Source: Cyrtodaria siliqua (taxonomy: Eukaryota; Mollusca; Bivalvia; Adapedonta; Hiatellidae). Taken from it: 64,000 nucleotides of DNA. Shown in pieces: positions 63,262 through 64,000 of the stretch. The translations under genes and the position numbers were made by a program. Below the pieces are notes generated by a model. It worked only from the letters and a program-made list of their open reading frames with translations, was not told where the DNA came from and did no database searches. The stretch is taken from contig JAWPHD010002611.1 in the NCBI GenBank assembly GCA_037043455.1, positions 62,001-126,000 on the forward strand. Direction: 5' to 3'. Each line of letters opens with the position of its first letter. Within the stretch, counting starts at the first letter, position 1.

Positions 63262-64000
63262 TAAGCAGTTTATAAATCAAACTGATGATGTAGATGCTGT
63301 ATTTATAAACCAAACTGATGCTGTAGATGCTGTAGATGCTGTATTTATAAATTAAAATGATGCTGTATTTATAAATCAAACTGATGCTGTAGATGCTGGA
63401 TTTATAAATCAAAATGATGCTGTATTTATAAACCAAACAGATGCTGTATTTATAAATCATACTGATGCTGTAGATGCTGTATTTATAAATCAAACTGATG
63501 ATGAAGATGCTGTATTTATAAACCAAACTGATGCTGTATTTATAAACCAAACTGATGCTGTATTTATAAACCAAACTGATATTGTATTTATAAATCAAAC
63601 TGATGCTGTAGATGCTGCATTTATAAATCAAACTGATACTGTAGATGCTGTATTTATAAATCATACTGATGCTGTAGATGCTGTATTTATAAATAAAACT
63701 GATGATGTAGATGCTGTATTTATAAACCAAACTGATGCTGTATTTATAAACCAAACTGATGCTGTATTTATAAATCAAACTGATATTGTGATTATAAATC
63801 AAACTGATGCTGTAGATGCTGCATTTATAAATCAAACTGATGATGTAGATGTTGCATTTATAAATCAAACTGATGATGTAGATGCTGTATTTATAAACCA
63901 AACTGATGCTGTATTTATAAACCAAACTGATGCTGTATTTATAAATCAAACTGATATTGTATTTATAAATCAAACTGATGCTGTAGATGCTGCATTTATA
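63262..64000 (+). repeat. 24-bp minisatellite (GATGCTGTATTTATAAACCAAACT), runs out of the window
   Basis: About 30 units with a GATGCTGTA extension in many (giving 33-bp variants, TGATGCTGTAGATGCTGTA). All lengths divide by three, which leaves a 240-codon open frame on the minus strand that is a repeat artefact. Confidence 0.93.

Noticed and set aside
63251..63973. 240-codon open frame on the minus strand
   Set aside because: It follows the 24/33-bp minisatellite; periodic I-S-L-I-Y-K-Y type peptide, and low complexity.

Overview
The window looks like nuclear DNA from a bivalve mollusc. The reasons are two intron-rich genes built from metazoan extracellular modules with GT/AG introns, an AT-rich background, and a dense load of repeats of the kind I know from bivalve genomes: long elements with internal ~125-165 bp tandem units ending in a GTCTCCCC/GGGGAGAC motif or in a GGCCAAGATGGCC / GGCCCTTGGCCAG motif, palindromic MITEs, and a tRNA-derived SINE whose tail is CAATTCAATTCAATT. 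Species cannot be named from sequence alone.

Left third (1-19.4 kb, minus strand): one secreted or cell-surface mosaic gene starts at 19379 and runs leftwards out of the window. Its visible exons are a signal peptide (19292-19379), EGF-like (15894-16016), EGF-like (10503-10624), sushi/CCP (7691-7868) and thrombospondin type-1 (958-1137). All junction phases agree (1, 1, 0, 1), giving 691 nt of open spliced frame. Its introns hold a decayed non-LTR retrotransposon (5.6-7.5 kb), a 24-bp satellite (8.1-9.4 kb), a 600-bp foldback (9.5-10.1 kb), a 3.3-kb element with ~450-bp inverted arms (12143-15453) and a 16-bp minisatellite (16.1-17.5 kb).

Middle (19.4-37.7 kb): no intact host gene was recognised. 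This stretch lies between two divergent genes and holds nested foldback elements (19.9-20.7 kb), a second non-LTR retrotransposon with endonuclease and reverse transcriptase (22.0-24.8 kb), palindromic MITEs, a dead hAT transposase (30.0-31.5 kb), a tRNA-like SINE head (34.3 kb) and a cluster of three CRE-like sites (36.4 kb).

Right (37.7-59.5 kb, plus strand): a complete gene for a type I transmembrane immunoglobulin-superfamily receptor. Nine coding exons (signal peptide, five Ig-like domains, transmembrane segment, two tail exons) join into one 670-residue open frame with every phase matching. All five tail tyrosines sit in SH2-binding-type motifs: YGNM, STYACV, LVYVQL (ITIM), TEYVAI (ITSM) and VYANQ. 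The ITIM and ITSM tyrosines are 25 residues apart, the spacing of vertebrate PD-1. This is the most interesting system in the window: a candidate invertebrate inhibitory-type immune receptor. A 23-nt cassette exon candidate would delete the whole signalling tail by frameshift, and a truncated half-Ig exon sits beside a SINE. Its introns carry a 4.2-kb repeat array with an 822-bp five-unit higher-order duplication and a nearly intact DD37D mariner-type transposase.

Right end (59.7-64 kb): a 3.1-kb element with 43-bp terminal inverted repeats and a 44-bp minisatellite interior lies 140 bp downstream of the receptor stop codon. A GT tract and a 24-bp minisatellite run to the window end.

The two genes are divergent (starts 18 kb apart). 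Both encode modular extracellular proteins that fit recognition or adhesion roles, but nothing in the sequence proves that they act together.
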